Positions 56,067 to 63,949 of a stretch of DNA of 64,000 bases are shown piece by piece. Origin of the DNA: Bacillus salacetis (lineage in GTDB: Bacteria > Bacillota > Bacilli > Bacillales > Bacillaceae_B); NCBI RefSeq assembly GCF_003581585.1, contig NZ_QXIR01000025.1, positions 1-64,000 on the forward strand, given 5' to 3'. The notes below the pieces were generated by a model, which saw only the letters and a list, made by a program, of their open reading frames with translations, was not told where the DNA came from and did not search any database. Made by a program: the position numbers and the translations under genes. Numbering within the stretch: position 1 is the stretch's first letter; each line of letters opens with the position of its first letter.

Positions 56067-56360
56067 TTATCTTCCATCCCGCTTTTCTAATTGATAAAGC
56101 CGTTTATCCATATGAGTAAGCCTGCTGTGCAGGTAGTCAAATTCAGTGTCAGTATATTTTCTGCGGGTTTTCAGCAATCCAATAACATCTTCAGTTTGAG
56201 CAGCCTCGATTCTGTTTACCGTCGTATCAATATTTAAAAGCTTTCCATTCAACTCAGGCATCAACTTTTGCTCTACATTCATAAGCCTTTCATTCATATC
56301 ACTCATCATCTTTTGCCCTTGCTTGATTTCCCTCAGGATCACATGCAATGCTTCTCCCAT
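56067..56360 (-). CDS. Small coiled-coil protein
   Basis: 97 residues from ATG 56360, with AAGGAGGTG 6 nt upstream (the frame starting at a nearby TTG begins within that region). Almost entirely heptad-like: ALHVILREIKQGQKMMSDM, ERLMNVEQKLMPELNGKLLNI, and YLHSRLTHMDKRLYQLEKR. Predicted soluble coiled coil. Similar short proteins are common in Bacillaceae and of unknown role. Confidence 0.72.
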   Translation of the reverse strand: MGEALHVILREIKQGQKMMSDMNERLMNVEQKLMPELNGKLLNIDTTVNRIEAAQTEDVIGLLKTRRKYTDTEFDYLHSRLTHMDKRLYQLEKRDGR

Positions 56361-56538
56361 TTTCAACACCTCCTTTTGACATTATTTTACCATGTGTAAA
56401 TGCCTTTACACCAAGTTTTATGGGATAGGTAATGTTATATTACATGTTGGTTCCTAAAATGATGTTTAACCTCCAAGTAAAAAAGGAATTTTAAATATAG
56501 TACTATAGTAAATTCAAAACTTTTAGGAGGCGTCATGA

Positions 56539-57417
56539 TTGAGTGAATTAGACAAACAGACATTGTTATCAGACGGGGTTACTCCTCAAACACAATCCGA
56601 GCAGCCTGGAGTAGAGAAGGAAATGGATCCAGTTCCGGTTTATGAATTGGAGACCCATGTCGGATCAGGAAAATTAAAAGGAAAAGTGGCTTTGATTACA
56701 GGCGGAGACAGCGGGATCGGAAAAGCCGTTGCGATTGGGTACGCGAAAGAAGGCGCGGATGTAGCCATTGCGTATCTGGATGAACATGAGGATGCTGAAA
56801 ATACGAAGAAGCGCATCGAGCAGGAAGGCGTCAAGTGTACCCTGCATGCTGGTGATATCGCTGACGAAGATTTTTGTTTCAAATTGATAGAGGAAGTCAT
56901 CGGACACCACGGTAAACTGAATATCCTTGTCAATAATGCGGCGCGTCAGGAAGTGAAGAAAAGTGTATTGGATATCAGTGCCGAACAATTGAAGCGGACG
57001 TTCGATGTCAACTTCTTCTCAATGGTTCATCTTACGAAAGCCGCAATCCCTCATCTAACAGAGGGCGACAGCTTGATTTACACAGCATCCATCAATGCGT
57101 ATGTTGGGAATCAAGCGCTGATTGATTACACATCCACAAAAGGAGCGATCGTTTCATTTACTCGTTCGATTGCCCAGGAGCTCGCTCCGAAAGCAATCCG
57201 AGTGAATGGCGTGGCACCAGGCCCGATTTGGACACCGCTTATCCCGGCGACGATGCCGAAGGAAAAACAGGAAGAGTTCGGGGTTTCTACCCCTCTTGGC
57301 CGTCCGGGCCAGCCTGCTGACTTAGTGGAACCTTATATCCTGCTTGCCTCTGAAGGTTCAGCCTACATGACCGGGCAGTTCATTCATGTGAATGGCGGAG
57401 GATTTATGTCTTCTTGA
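56539..57417 (+). CDS. SDR oxidoreductase, general-stress type (YdaD/YhdF-like)
   Basis: 292-residue short-chain dehydrogenase. Cofactor site GKVALITGGDSGIGKAVAIG, NNAA motif in ILVNNAARQ, and catalytic Ser (IYTASINAYVGN), Tyr and Lys in LIDYTSTKGA. The ~45-residue N-terminal extension is typical of the B. subtilis YdaD/YhdF stress proteins. Start TTG 56539 has AGGAGG 8 nt upstream; ATG 56535 runs into a stop. GTTTAA at 56464 with a loosely matching -10 may be a weak sigma-B promoter. A terminator follows at 57430. Confidence 0.9.
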   Translation: MSELDKQTLLSDGVTPQTQSEQPGVEKEMDPVPVYELETHVGSGKLKGKVALITGGDSGIGKAVAIGYAKEGADVAIAYLDEHEDAENTKKRIEQEGVKCTLHAGDIADEDFCFKLIEEVIGHHGKLNILVNNAARQEVKKSVLDISAEQLKRTFDVNFFSMVHLTKAAIPHLTEGDSLIYTASINAYVGNQALIDYTSTKGAIVSFTRSIAQELAPKAIRVNGVAPGPIWTPLIPATMPKEKQEEFGVSTPLGRPGQPADLVEPYILLASEGSAYMTGQFIHVNGGGFMSS

Positions 57418-57429
57418 TTTATGGTGAAT

Positions 57430-57467
57430 AAAGAGCTGGGTAAGCATAAATTGCTTATCCGGCTCTT
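57430..57467 (+). terminator. Terminator of the SDR gene
   Basis: AAGAGC-TGGGTAAGCA pairs with TGCTTATCC-GGCTCTT, followed by TTTT. Confidence 0.85.
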
Positions 57468-57621
57468 TTTGATATAAAAAGGGAAAATCAGTAAAGGCGA
57501 GTGATGACAAGGGAAGGCAGCCCATATGAGGTACCACCTGGTGGAACAGAGACCGCACGGTGATCCTTTCCAACAAAAAAAAGAGCACAGCCCGTATGTC
57601 AGCTGTCCTCCGTTTCTATTA

Positions 57622-57813
57622 GGCTCTTTTCGTAAACTTTGTTGCTATTCACTATAAATTTCAACTAATATCCTGGTAAATCGCCGTGAAAACCCCTGTG
57701 AGCAGGAAAGAAAAGAGCTGCTCGTTCTTTTTTGAGAGAAAAACCTCTGAATTCAGGGGAAAAATCCGGCACCTGGGATTTTTCCGAAAGCAACAATATA
57801 TGCGAAAACAGCC
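57622..57813. mobile_element. MITE-like element copy 3 (192 bp)
   Basis: Same family and orientation as at 31851. Ends GGCTCTTTTCG ... GCGAAAACAGCC. Perfect 8-bp duplication TTCTATTA (57614-57621 and 57814-57821). Lies directly downstream of the minus-strand DUF3344-like gene. 57468-57613 holds no gene. Confidence 0.88.
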
Positions 57814-57833
57814 TTCTATTAAGGCAGTAGACT

Positions 57834-59015
57834 CTAGCACACCGGAAGAATAACTTTTATCACAATCATCGCCACTGTTGTGCCAACTGGGGTAGGTCTG
57901 GTGGTAATGTAAGCCTCGGCAGTACTGGAGTCAAAGAAATCATTCGGAAGCCATTCCTTTGTGGTCCGGTAGCAAAGAACATTATCAATCTGCAAAGTGA
58001 ATTCTATTGTTTCCGTTTCATTTGTCTGAGTGTCTATTACATCGACAAACACATCGGCAATCCCTTCTGCCTTCAAAGCATAAATGGGTACTTCGGAACC
58101 CTTGAGTTCTCCGCAGGGGGTTGGAACGTTTGCGTAACTAGTGCATTGTTGTATGATCTGGCTGATTTTTGAAACATCCACTCCCGGCGTACCGGTGACT
58201 TCAAGAGTCCAGGGTTCACTAACAACGAAGGTAAGTGATAATACGGCTTCATTATCACAAGGAGGGCATGTCTGAGTTACGGAAAATACCTGGGCGATCC
58301 AGCCCAAGCAATCATCTTTGGATACAATGGAAGCTATGGCTTCCGTATCTCCTGGATGAAGCAAATCACTGACATCGACCGTAAGCGTGTCCCAAAAGGG
58401 TCCGTCCCCTCCCGGAAATGCATCCGGTCCCGCAACTTGTGCTTCATTGAAATAGGCTCGATCCCTATAGGACTGTCCATCCCCGACGATAAAGGTTGTC
58501 TTGGCTTCCGGTGTGTTGGAAACCAGAAATCGTGAAAAAGAAGTTGCAGCTGATGAGGGCAGTACCGCGCCGCCATCGTTTATAATGATGGTCTTCTCCG
58601 GAAGATCTTCATGAGAATAGATGACAACCAGGGTGGCTCCTTCAAGAATGGAATCACCGCCGCCGGGATTTATTTGCAGCTTATTGTTTCTGCTGATGTT
58701 CCTAAAGGAGACCTCCGCACGGAAGTAATGGGTCACTTCTCTTGGCCAGCATAGGCTTCTTGTGCTGGAAATAAGCGTCCCTTCAAATGGTGAATCATTT
58801 ATATATCCTCTATTGCTATAGGTAGATTCTTTCTCCATGGCCATCCAGTAAAGAAATGCTTTAGTAATGGTAACAGATGGAGGCAGGGGAATCAGGACCC
58901 TGGCAGTGCTGCTATCCCTCAGGCTTACACCGGCAGCTGCGTAATCGCCATTTTGATGCGTTCGATAAAATTCCTTCAACGCCGGTTCATGCCGGCTGTC
59001 ATTATTTTTGCTCAT
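57834..59015 (-). CDS. DUF3344-like surface protein
   Basis: 393 residues from ATG 59015 (AAAGAG 8 nt upstream; a GTG 9 bp earlier in frame is less likely). The N-terminal two-thirds is a beta-rich domain (SSTARVLIPLPPSVTITKAFLYW, ILEGATLVVIYSHEDLPEKTII, FWDTLTVDVSDLLHPGDTEAIA) like DUF3344. The C-terminal ~130 residues have paired Cys (TCPPCDNEAV, IIQQCTSYANVPTPCGELKG) and end in ILPVC. No signal peptide, so spore-surface assembly is more likely than secretion. It fits the nearby collagen-like and Ena-like genes. Family call is tentative. Confidence 0.6.
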   Translation of the reverse strand: MSKNNDSRHEPALKEFYRTHQNGDYAAAGVSLRDSSTARVLIPLPPSVTITKAFLYWMAMEKESTYSNRGYINDSPFEGTLISSTRSLCWPREVTHYFRAEVSFRNISRNNKLQINPGGGDSILEGATLVVIYSHEDLPEKTIIINDGGAVLPSSAATSFSRFLVSNTPEAKTTFIVGDGQSYRDRAYFNEAQVAGPDAFPGGDGPFWDTLTVDVSDLLHPGDTEAIASIVSKDDCLGWIAQVFSVTQTCPPCDNEAVLSLTFVVSEPWTLEVTGTPGVDVSKISQIIQQCTSYANVPTPCGELKGSEVPIYALKAEGIADVFVDVIDTQTNETETIEFTLQIDNVLCYRTTKEWLPNDFFDSSTAEAYITTRPTPVGTTVAMIVIKVILPVC

Positions 59016-59254
59016 TTCTATCACTCTTTCATTTTATTTAAAGACTCGTAAATAAGAATTCCGAAAATATATCGTAAATAATAAAACAGAATCATCTGTT
59101 TAAAGACATTCCTGAATAAGTTTTTGTAGAAATGGAACTGATCCGCTATCAACGTGCTGCTATAGTATATTCAAGCCTTCCTGCCATGCTTGTACAAATA
59201 GGAAGCGCTGGATTGTATACTATACCTAAAGCAAATGTCTAAAGGAGAGAAATA

Positions 59255-59359
59255 ATGAATTCGGTCATTGAGGTATCCTTATTCAGTTTGGTCCCGTATT
59301 TGATTCCCCTGGTCTTCATCATTCTTGTCTTTTATTTATTTAGAAAAAACAAAATGTAA
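59255..59359 (+). CDS. 34-residue membrane peptide
   Basis: MNSVIEVSLFSLVPYLIPL followed by VFIILVFYLFRKNKM. One membrane helix with a basic C-terminal end. AAAGGAGAG lies 5-6 nt before ATG 59255, the strongest ribosome site nearby, which is why I call it real. It lies upstream of the peroxiredoxin and may be transcribed separately, since a sigma-B-like promoter starts inside the gap. Function unknown. Confidence 0.6.
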   Translation: MNSVIEVSLFSLVPYLIPLVFIILVFYLFRKNKM

Positions 59360-59375
59360 TGTAGAGCATCGAAAC

Positions 59376-59400
59376 GTTTTATACTCTGACCAAGGGGAAG
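59376..59400 (+). promoter_or_regulatory. Possible sigma-B promoter of the peroxiredoxin
   Basis: GTTTTA, 13-bp spacer, GGGAAG, 63 bp before ATG 59463. Close to the sigma-B consensus except for the last base. Stress control of a peroxidase would be sensible, but no second line of evidence is visible. Confidence 0.45.
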
Positions 59401-59462
59401 AGTATGAGAGAGGGCATCTTTAGGTGTTCTTTAGAGTTATGCACGGATTGGAGGGATATGAT

Positions 59463-59930
59463 ATGGCACTTGAACTAGGTGATAAAGCACCCGATTTTCA
59501 TCTTTCATCTACCAGGAAAGAGAAGATTTCGTTATCGGATTATAAAGGGAGGAAGAATGTCCTTCTTGCTTTTTACCCTCTCAATTTCACCCCTGGCTGA
59601 ATTACCGAGTTGACCTCTTGGAAAGGGGACTACGAAGAAATTAAAAACACCGATACTGAAATTCTGGCCATCGGTGTCGACCATATTTTCTCGCATAATG
59701 TGTTCGAAGCGAGCCTCGGAACCCTGCCATTTCCTCTGTTGTCGGACTGGCATAAAGAGACAGTCAAAAAGTATGACGTGTTCAATGAAAAAGACGAAGT
59801 GGCTGTACGCTCCTGTTATTTAATCGATAAAAATGGGGAGATCGTGTACAAGGATATCGACTTTAATCCGACTGATAAAAAAGTATACGAAGGCTTGCTG
59901 AATGAGTGCGGAAAGTTGTCGCTGAAATAG
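59463..59930 (+). CDS. AhpE/Bcp-type peroxiredoxin with in-frame UGA at the peroxidatic Cys
   Basis: From ATG 59463 (GGAGGG 7 nt upstream) the frame reads 45 codons, UGA at 59598-59600 (codon 46), then 109 more codons to 59930. The UGA falls in FYPLNFTPG-x-ITELTSW, exactly where the peroxidatic Cys of the PxxxTxxC motif belongs. All other family features remain (ELGDKAPDFHLSS, GVDHIFSHNVFEASLG, PFPLLSDWHK, VRSCYLIDKNGEIVYKD). With Cys or Sec there it would be a complete 155-residue 1-Cys-type peroxiredoxin reducing peroxides. A SECIS-like hairpin follows the UGA. Two readings remain: selenoprotein, or a TGC/TGT-to-TGA null mutation. No Sec-decoding genes are in this window. Confidence 0.75.
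59609..59633 (+). promoter_or_regulatory. SECIS-like hairpin after the peroxiredoxin UGA
   Basis: CCTCTT (59614-59619) pairs with AAGGGG (59623-59628), six base pairs including one G-U, around the loop GGA. The outer pairs G-C, T-A and G-C extend it with two mismatches. The loop starts 19 nt after the UGA and begins with two Gs, as described for bacterial SECIS elements. The same bases encode conserved peroxiredoxin residues, so chance pairing is possible. Confidence 0.45.
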
Positions 59931-59950
59931 AGAAGGTTCTATTATCAATA

Positions 59951-60005
59951 CAGGGCAGTAACGGGAGACCTGCTAATGCAGTCTCTGGTTGCTGCCCTTT
60001 TTATA
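59951..60005 (+). terminator. Terminator of the peroxiredoxin gene
   Basis: GGGCAGTAAC pairs with GTTGCTGCCC over a large hairpin, then T5. Confidence 0.75.
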
Positions 60006-60399
60006 ATTTTAAAAGGGATTTTCCAGTTTGTGGAGAAAAGGTAAATAGAACAATCTCTGCGAAACCAGACTTTTTATAAAAGGAATTGCCAAATCCCATT
60101 AATTTAACAGACAAGCAGCGGTTAGCGGGATGCAACAGTCTGTAAGGCACTATTAAGGGCAAGGAAGAAATTCCAGAACCGGATCATACGCTTAAGGGAT
60201 GAAATGAATGCTGTTGTTTTCTACGAACAAATGGTTAGTAAAGATGAGGAAGTCCTGGCAAGATTGTTCACGATAGAAAATTGGTGTTTAATCGATGGGA
60301 ACTGGATGATTACCAGGGAGATTGAAGAGGCTATCTGAACAAGTTCAGGGAAAAGAGCTGAACTCGTTTGCTGAAATCAGTGGCAGGGATGATGTATAT
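60006..60399 (+). other. Gap with a possible 44-residue ORF
   Basis: No firm gene. A frame from ATG 60204 to 60338 (MNAVVFYEQMVSKDEEVLA, then RLFTIENWCLIDGNWMITRE) has coding-like composition and AAGGGATG close by. It could be a small protein or a gene fragment. The rest shows nothing recognisable. Confidence 0.35.
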
Positions 60400-61032
60400 A
60401 TGAAAAATTCAGGAACCAAAACCTTTTTATTAAAAACTCTTCAGCTTATGGGGTTATACCTGCTCGCCTTTTTATTGGAAAGCGTAATCATACCCCAACT
60501 GACCTTTATCCAAGACAGTTTGCCAGAATTTACAGGGCGGCATAAAGTCCAAAATCGTATAATCGTGATTTTGTTTCTGTTGACTTTACTACTGACGATC
60601 GGAAAGAAATACTACTATTTATTTTCCACTGAACCTTTGAAAGCGAAGGAAAGTTACGTATGGACCTCTGCCACAATCATCGCCATTTATATAATCATGC
60701 AATCAACCGGATTTATCACCATAGCGGAGATTCGACTCTTTCCACTTGATCCCGGGGATTATTTGCAATTACTGTTTATTGTGGTCATATTGGTTCCGAT
60801 CCAAGAGGAGTTCCTTTATAGAGGATTATTATTACTAGTACCAGATCATAAAGTGAAATATCTCATGCTAATTGTATCATCCATTTTGTTTGCGCTCCTC
60901 CATCATGATCCTTTTGCATTCTTTTGGATGGGAATGGGGTACGGTATTTTAGCCATTCGGTTTAAGAATATCTGGGTCCCGATTCTGGCGCATGCTCTTT
61001 GGAATTTGGCTGTTTCATTTATTGAGTTTTAA
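60400..61032 (+). CDS. CPBP-family intramembrane metalloprotease
   Basis: 210 residues from ATG 60400 (AGGGA about 12 nt upstream; a frame from TTG 60322 adds 26 polar residues without a ribosome site). About seven membrane helices. The Abi/CPBP catalytic motifs are all present: EEFLYRG (EExxxR), the second-motif region FALLHHDPFAFFWMGMGYG, and the third in ILAHALWNL (HxxxN/D). Members cleave membrane proteins or, in Gram-positives, protect against self-made bacteriocins. The substrate is unknown. A terminator hairpin follows near 61062. Confidence 0.85.
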   Translation: MKNSGTKTFLLKTLQLMGLYLLAFLLESVIIPQLTFIQDSLPEFTGRHKVQNRIIVILFLLTLLLTIGKKYYYLFSTEPLKAKESYVWTSATIIAIYIIMQSTGFITIAEIRLFPLDPGDYLQLLFIVVILVPIQEEFLYRGLLLLVPDHKVKYLMLIVSSILFALLHHDPFAFFWMGMGYGILAIRFKNIWVPILAHALWNLAVSFIEF

Positions 61033-61061
61033 CAGGGGGGATTGTTTAATAATATACGTAA

Positions 61062-61096
61062 AAAACAACCTTTTCGGCATGAAACGGCTGTTTTTT
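61062..61096. terminator. Bidirectional terminator
   Basis: AAACAACC...GGCTGTTT-type stem with A run before and T7 after, between the convergent protease and hydrolase genes. Confidence 0.65.
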
Positions 61097-61112
61097 TACG
61101 TTTATTAAATTA

Positions 61113-61832
61113 TTATTCCGTTGAGATTTTCTCAATGAACAGTTCCAGTACTTTTGTGTAAAGCTCGGGTTGTTCAGAGTGAACTAGATGAGATGCGAAA
61201 GGAATCACAGATATATGTACCTGCTCAGAAAATTCCGGATAGGTTTGTACCCCTGCCGTTTCATACTCATTACCTTCCCCAACGAGCAAAAGTAGAGGTG
61301 AAGAAATATCTGTAATGTCTGTAGTGTCTTTAAATGGATACCAATTTTCATCCATTCCCTTATAAATGAATTGCCTTCAATCGGTGGTATGCAGGTTATC
61401 AAAATACGCTGCAGTTTTTTCATCTTTAAGAAGAAATTCCTTTTGTTCTTCCACCTGTGCATTATTCATCTCAGCCCAATTAACCGGCTTCTTGGTAAAT
61501 ATTCCTGATACAGTTAAAGATATAACTTTAGCCGGGAACATCTTGGCAAACTTCAATCCTGCCAATGCTCCCAGTGAACATCCCACAAGATGAACTCTTT
61601 CAAGGTTGTAGTGTTCCAGCGTTTCTGCCAAATCAGAAGCACAATCTTCGAAGTAATTTGAAAGATCATTCTCCCGGGATTTCCCATGGCCCCTTAAATC
61701 TGGACATAACACTCTGAAATTCTTCTTGAAATGACCCCTTTGATATTCAAAGTCCGTTAAACCGGTGTGTAACCCTGAATGAAGGAAGACTAGGGGATCT
61801 CCTTTACCAAAGACCTCTGTATGTAATAGCAA
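61113..61832 (-). pseudogene. Alpha/beta hydrolase, interrupted by an in-frame TGA
   Basis: Starts at TTG 61832 (AAAGGAGAGG 5 nt upstream). Codons 1-151 carry LVFLHSGLHTGL (oxyanion hole region), LCPDLRGHGKS and the nucleophile elbow VGCSLGALAGL. TGA at 61377-61379 is codon 152. The frame then runs on (RQFIYKGMDENWYPF..., with SSPLLLLVGEGNEYET and FASHLVHSEQPELY carrying the acid and His) to 61113. The residue expected at the stop is Trp (TDWRQ), so TGG to TGA is likely. No hairpin like that of the peroxiredoxin follows. Without the stop it would have 239 residues, normal for the family. Confidence 0.85.
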
Positions 61833-62140
61833 TTCATCCTCTCCTTTTTTGAATATTCACAAGATAATAATACCATAAAAAGGAATTAATTTACTGTCCA
61901 CTTTATTTCAGCATCCACAATATTCAGGTTTTTTATTGTGAGGTCCGAAAAACAGTGCAGAATTTTGGCGTAAACCGAAACTTAATCTGATTAGCAATCG
62001 TCTGTATTTAAGGAAGAATCAAAAATAGTAAATGGGTGCTGCAATGGGTACAAGAAAAGTAATGGGTGAAATCTTCAGTTCTTTAAGTCGTTTAAACAAT
62101 AGTGGAAATTTGGAAAATGCAGCAGAGACAGGAGAAAGAT
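61833..62140. other. Divergent intergenic region
   Basis: Between the hydrolase (minus) and the VanZ-like gene (plus). A 41-codon frame at 62044-62169 overlaps the VanZ-like start and has no ribosome site. Nothing else recognised. Confidence 0.4.
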
Positions 62141-62638
62141 ATGCAAAAAATAAAAAAGATTGGTTTTAATATTAGCTTTATTTTTTATTTATTGGCACTG
62201 ATTGTTATATTATTTCTGGGGTCACTCAGGGGCAATGTTTATACGGATCTTACGTTGTATGAATATATAAAAAGCTCATCGAATTTTATACCTTTCAAAA
62301 CCATTACATCCTATGTTTCTGCTATATTTGATGGGACAATGAATATGAATATTCCTATCAAAAATCTGGTTGGTAATCTTTTGTTATTCTTGCCAATGGG
62401 GATCTACCTACCGTATTTTATTAGAAGTTTGAACAGGGTAAGCATGTTTACTGTTTCTATGATTGTACTGTTGTTAACCATTGAACTGATACAGTTGTTA
62501 ACAAGAAGAGGAAGCTTTGATATAGATGATTTAATCTTGAATATGATCGGTGCTTTCATAGGATATTCACTTTCGAGTACAGGAATCATTGGAGAATCCT
62601 TAAAAAGGACTCAACATGCTTTTTCTGCAAAATCTTAA
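62141..62638 (+). CDS. VanZ-like membrane protein
   Basis: 165 residues from ATG 62141, with AGGAG 6 nt upstream. Four or more membrane helices. VanZ-family motifs: NLVGNLLLFLPMGIYLPYF, TIELIQLLTRRGSFDIDDLILNMIGAFIGY. VanZ proteins can give low-level teicoplanin resistance in van clusters, but stand-alone chromosomal members have no proven role. Followed by two small membrane-protein genes on the same strand, which may be loosely linked. Confidence 0.85.
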   Translation: MQKIKKIGFNISFIFYLLALIVILFLGSLRGNVYTDLTLYEYIKSSSNFIPFKTITSYVSAIFDGTMNMNIPIKNLVGNLLLFLPMGIYLPYFIRSLNRVSMFTVSMIVLLLTIELIQLLTRRGSFDIDDLILNMIGAFIGYSLSSTGIIGESLKRTQHAFSAKS

Positions 62639-62742
62639 ATTGAATCAACCATCATATGGTGTTTTTAATTTATATGTAGCCGCGCTTATTCAAGCAATCG
62701 TACATGCAAAGAAGCAAAGGCATTAAGGAGGTTTAGGTTGAA

Positions 62743-62925
62743 GTGACTCCGAAAATTAAATTTGCACTATTTCTCTTACCGATTGCATTCATTGTCATAA
62801 GTGTACTGGATCAATCAGGATATCTGAATGAAAACTCAGGAATAATAGTTGTTATGTTTTCAGCTGCTATCGGAACAGCATTTGATGTATTTCAACAAAG
62901 AAAGGAAATAAATAAAATTAAATAA
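62743..62925 (+). CDS. Small two-helix membrane protein
   Basis: 60 residues from GTG 62743; AAGGAGG lies about 11 nt upstream. Hydrophobic segments IKFALFLLPIAFIVISVL and SGIIVVMFSAAIGTAF, then a basic tail (QQRKEINKIK). No family recognised. The strong ribosome site and clear hydrophobic pattern support it as real. Confidence 0.6.
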   Translation: MTPKIKFALFLLPIAFIVISVLDQSGYLNENSGIIVVMFSAAIGTAFDVFQQRKEINKIK

Positions 62926-63017
62926 TGATAGTTGGGGTCAGGGCAATTTGAGCTAACTAGAAAAAATATGTTTTATAGGTTACTATTTAAAGAAGAATGA
63001 ATAAGAGGGGGAATTGT

Positions 63018-63302
63018 ATGTGGATTGTATTTGGGGTTATCGCGATTGCAGCAACTTTTATTAATCTTTATCTGTATAAGGCAGGAAAGGATTACAAGCT
63101 TGCCATGGCAATGGGTCTGTCATTTACTGCATTGACAATTTGTGCAGACTACAGTTATCTAACGAATTGGGTAGAAGCGGAAGATTGGGCGGCTTTATCT
63201 GATGTCATACCTGGCATGGCAAGGGCATTTTGGTTCTTGACGATTGCCTCTATTTTACTGAATGTCTCTCCTATCTTTTTAGAACGAAAAGGCAGGAAAT
63301 AA
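63018..63302 (+). CDS. Small membrane protein, function unknown
   Basis: 94 residues from ATG 63018, with GAGGGGG 6 nt upstream; a longer frame from 62997 starts before that site. Three hydrophobic segments: WIVFGVIAIAATFINLYLY, LAMAMGLSFTALTICADYSYL and FWFLTIASILLNVSPIFL. Such proteins occur widely in Bacillaceae as conserved hypotheticals. No operon partner after it; a T-box leader begins about 90 bp downstream. Confidence 0.7.
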   Translation: MWIVFGVIAIAATFINLYLYKAGKDYKLAMAMGLSFTALTICADYSYLTNWVEAEDWAALSDVIPGMARAFWFLTIASILLNVSPIFLERKGRK

Positions 63303-63395
63303 GGAAAATAAGGACATCATGACGAGTTTTGATGATTTTTTGATTGACCATTTACATAATTGATCGAATATTGGATAATATTAGATAATATTTAT

Positions 63396-63677
63396 ATGCG
63401 ATGAAGAGAAGAGTAGGTAGTAAGTATCCTTCCCAGAGAGCTCCGATTGGTGAAAAGGAGCAGGGGTGCATTATTGAAGCAAGCCTCAGAGCATCACATT
63501 GGAACTTACTAAGGGATGGTGTGACGGGTACTCCCGTTATAGAGGAAGGGTATAAGCAAAGTGTATATTTGCTGTACCTGATAAGGTTAATATGGCGACA
63601 TATTAATAAAATGGGGTGGCACCACGATGAAAATCTCGTCCCCAAGACACATGTCTTGGGGGTGGGATTTTTTTATT
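63396..63677 (+). ncRNA. T-box riboswitch leader
   Basis: Tandem hallmarks in order: GATGAAGAGAAGAGTAGG at the 5' side of stem I, an apical GGTGAAAAGGAGC, the closing arm ACTTACT paired to AGTAAGT, ACGGG...CCCGTTATAGAG, the T-box sequence GGGGTGGCACCACG (63613-63626), and a terminator CCCCAAGAC...GTCTTGGGG followed by T7 (to 63677). It senses uncharged tRNA and lets transcription pass when an amino acid is short. A -35 TTGATC (63360), 18-bp, -10 GATAAT (63384) promoter fits. The specifier could be ACU (Thr) or CUU (Leu); I cannot settle it. It presumably controls the gene at 63950. Confidence 0.88.
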
Positions 63678-63688
63678 TGTTTTTAATA

Positions 63689-63848
63689 GGCTGTTTTCGT
63701 AAACTTTGTTGCTATTCAATATAAATTTCAATTAATATCCTGGTAAATCGTCGTAAAAACCCCTGTGAGCAGGAAAGAAAAGAGCTGCTCGTTCTTTTTC
63801 GAGAGTAAACCCTTTGTACCGAAAGCAGCAATATATGCGAAAACAGCC
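63689..63848. mobile_element. MITE-like element copy 4 (160 bp, internally deleted)
   Basis: Same family, ends GGCTGTTTTCG ... GCGAAAACAGCC. Perfect 8-bp duplication TTTTAATA (63681-63688 and 63849-63856). Lacks about 33 bp in the region before the right end that contains the AAAATCC hairpin. Inserted 11 bp after the T-box terminator. Confidence 0.88.
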
Positions 63849-63949
63849 TTTTAATAAGTATGTAGTTTGAAGGATAGATTGATTGTTATGCAGTGCTTGT
63901 GCAAAAGAAGTGCTGAGTTAAAAAATTTCTTGATTAGAGGAGAATATAT

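Noticed and set aside
59598-61379. UGA read as Trp genome-wide (altered genetic code)
   Set aside because: Many intact genes here end with TGA, and the peroxiredoxin position calls for Cys rather than Trp.
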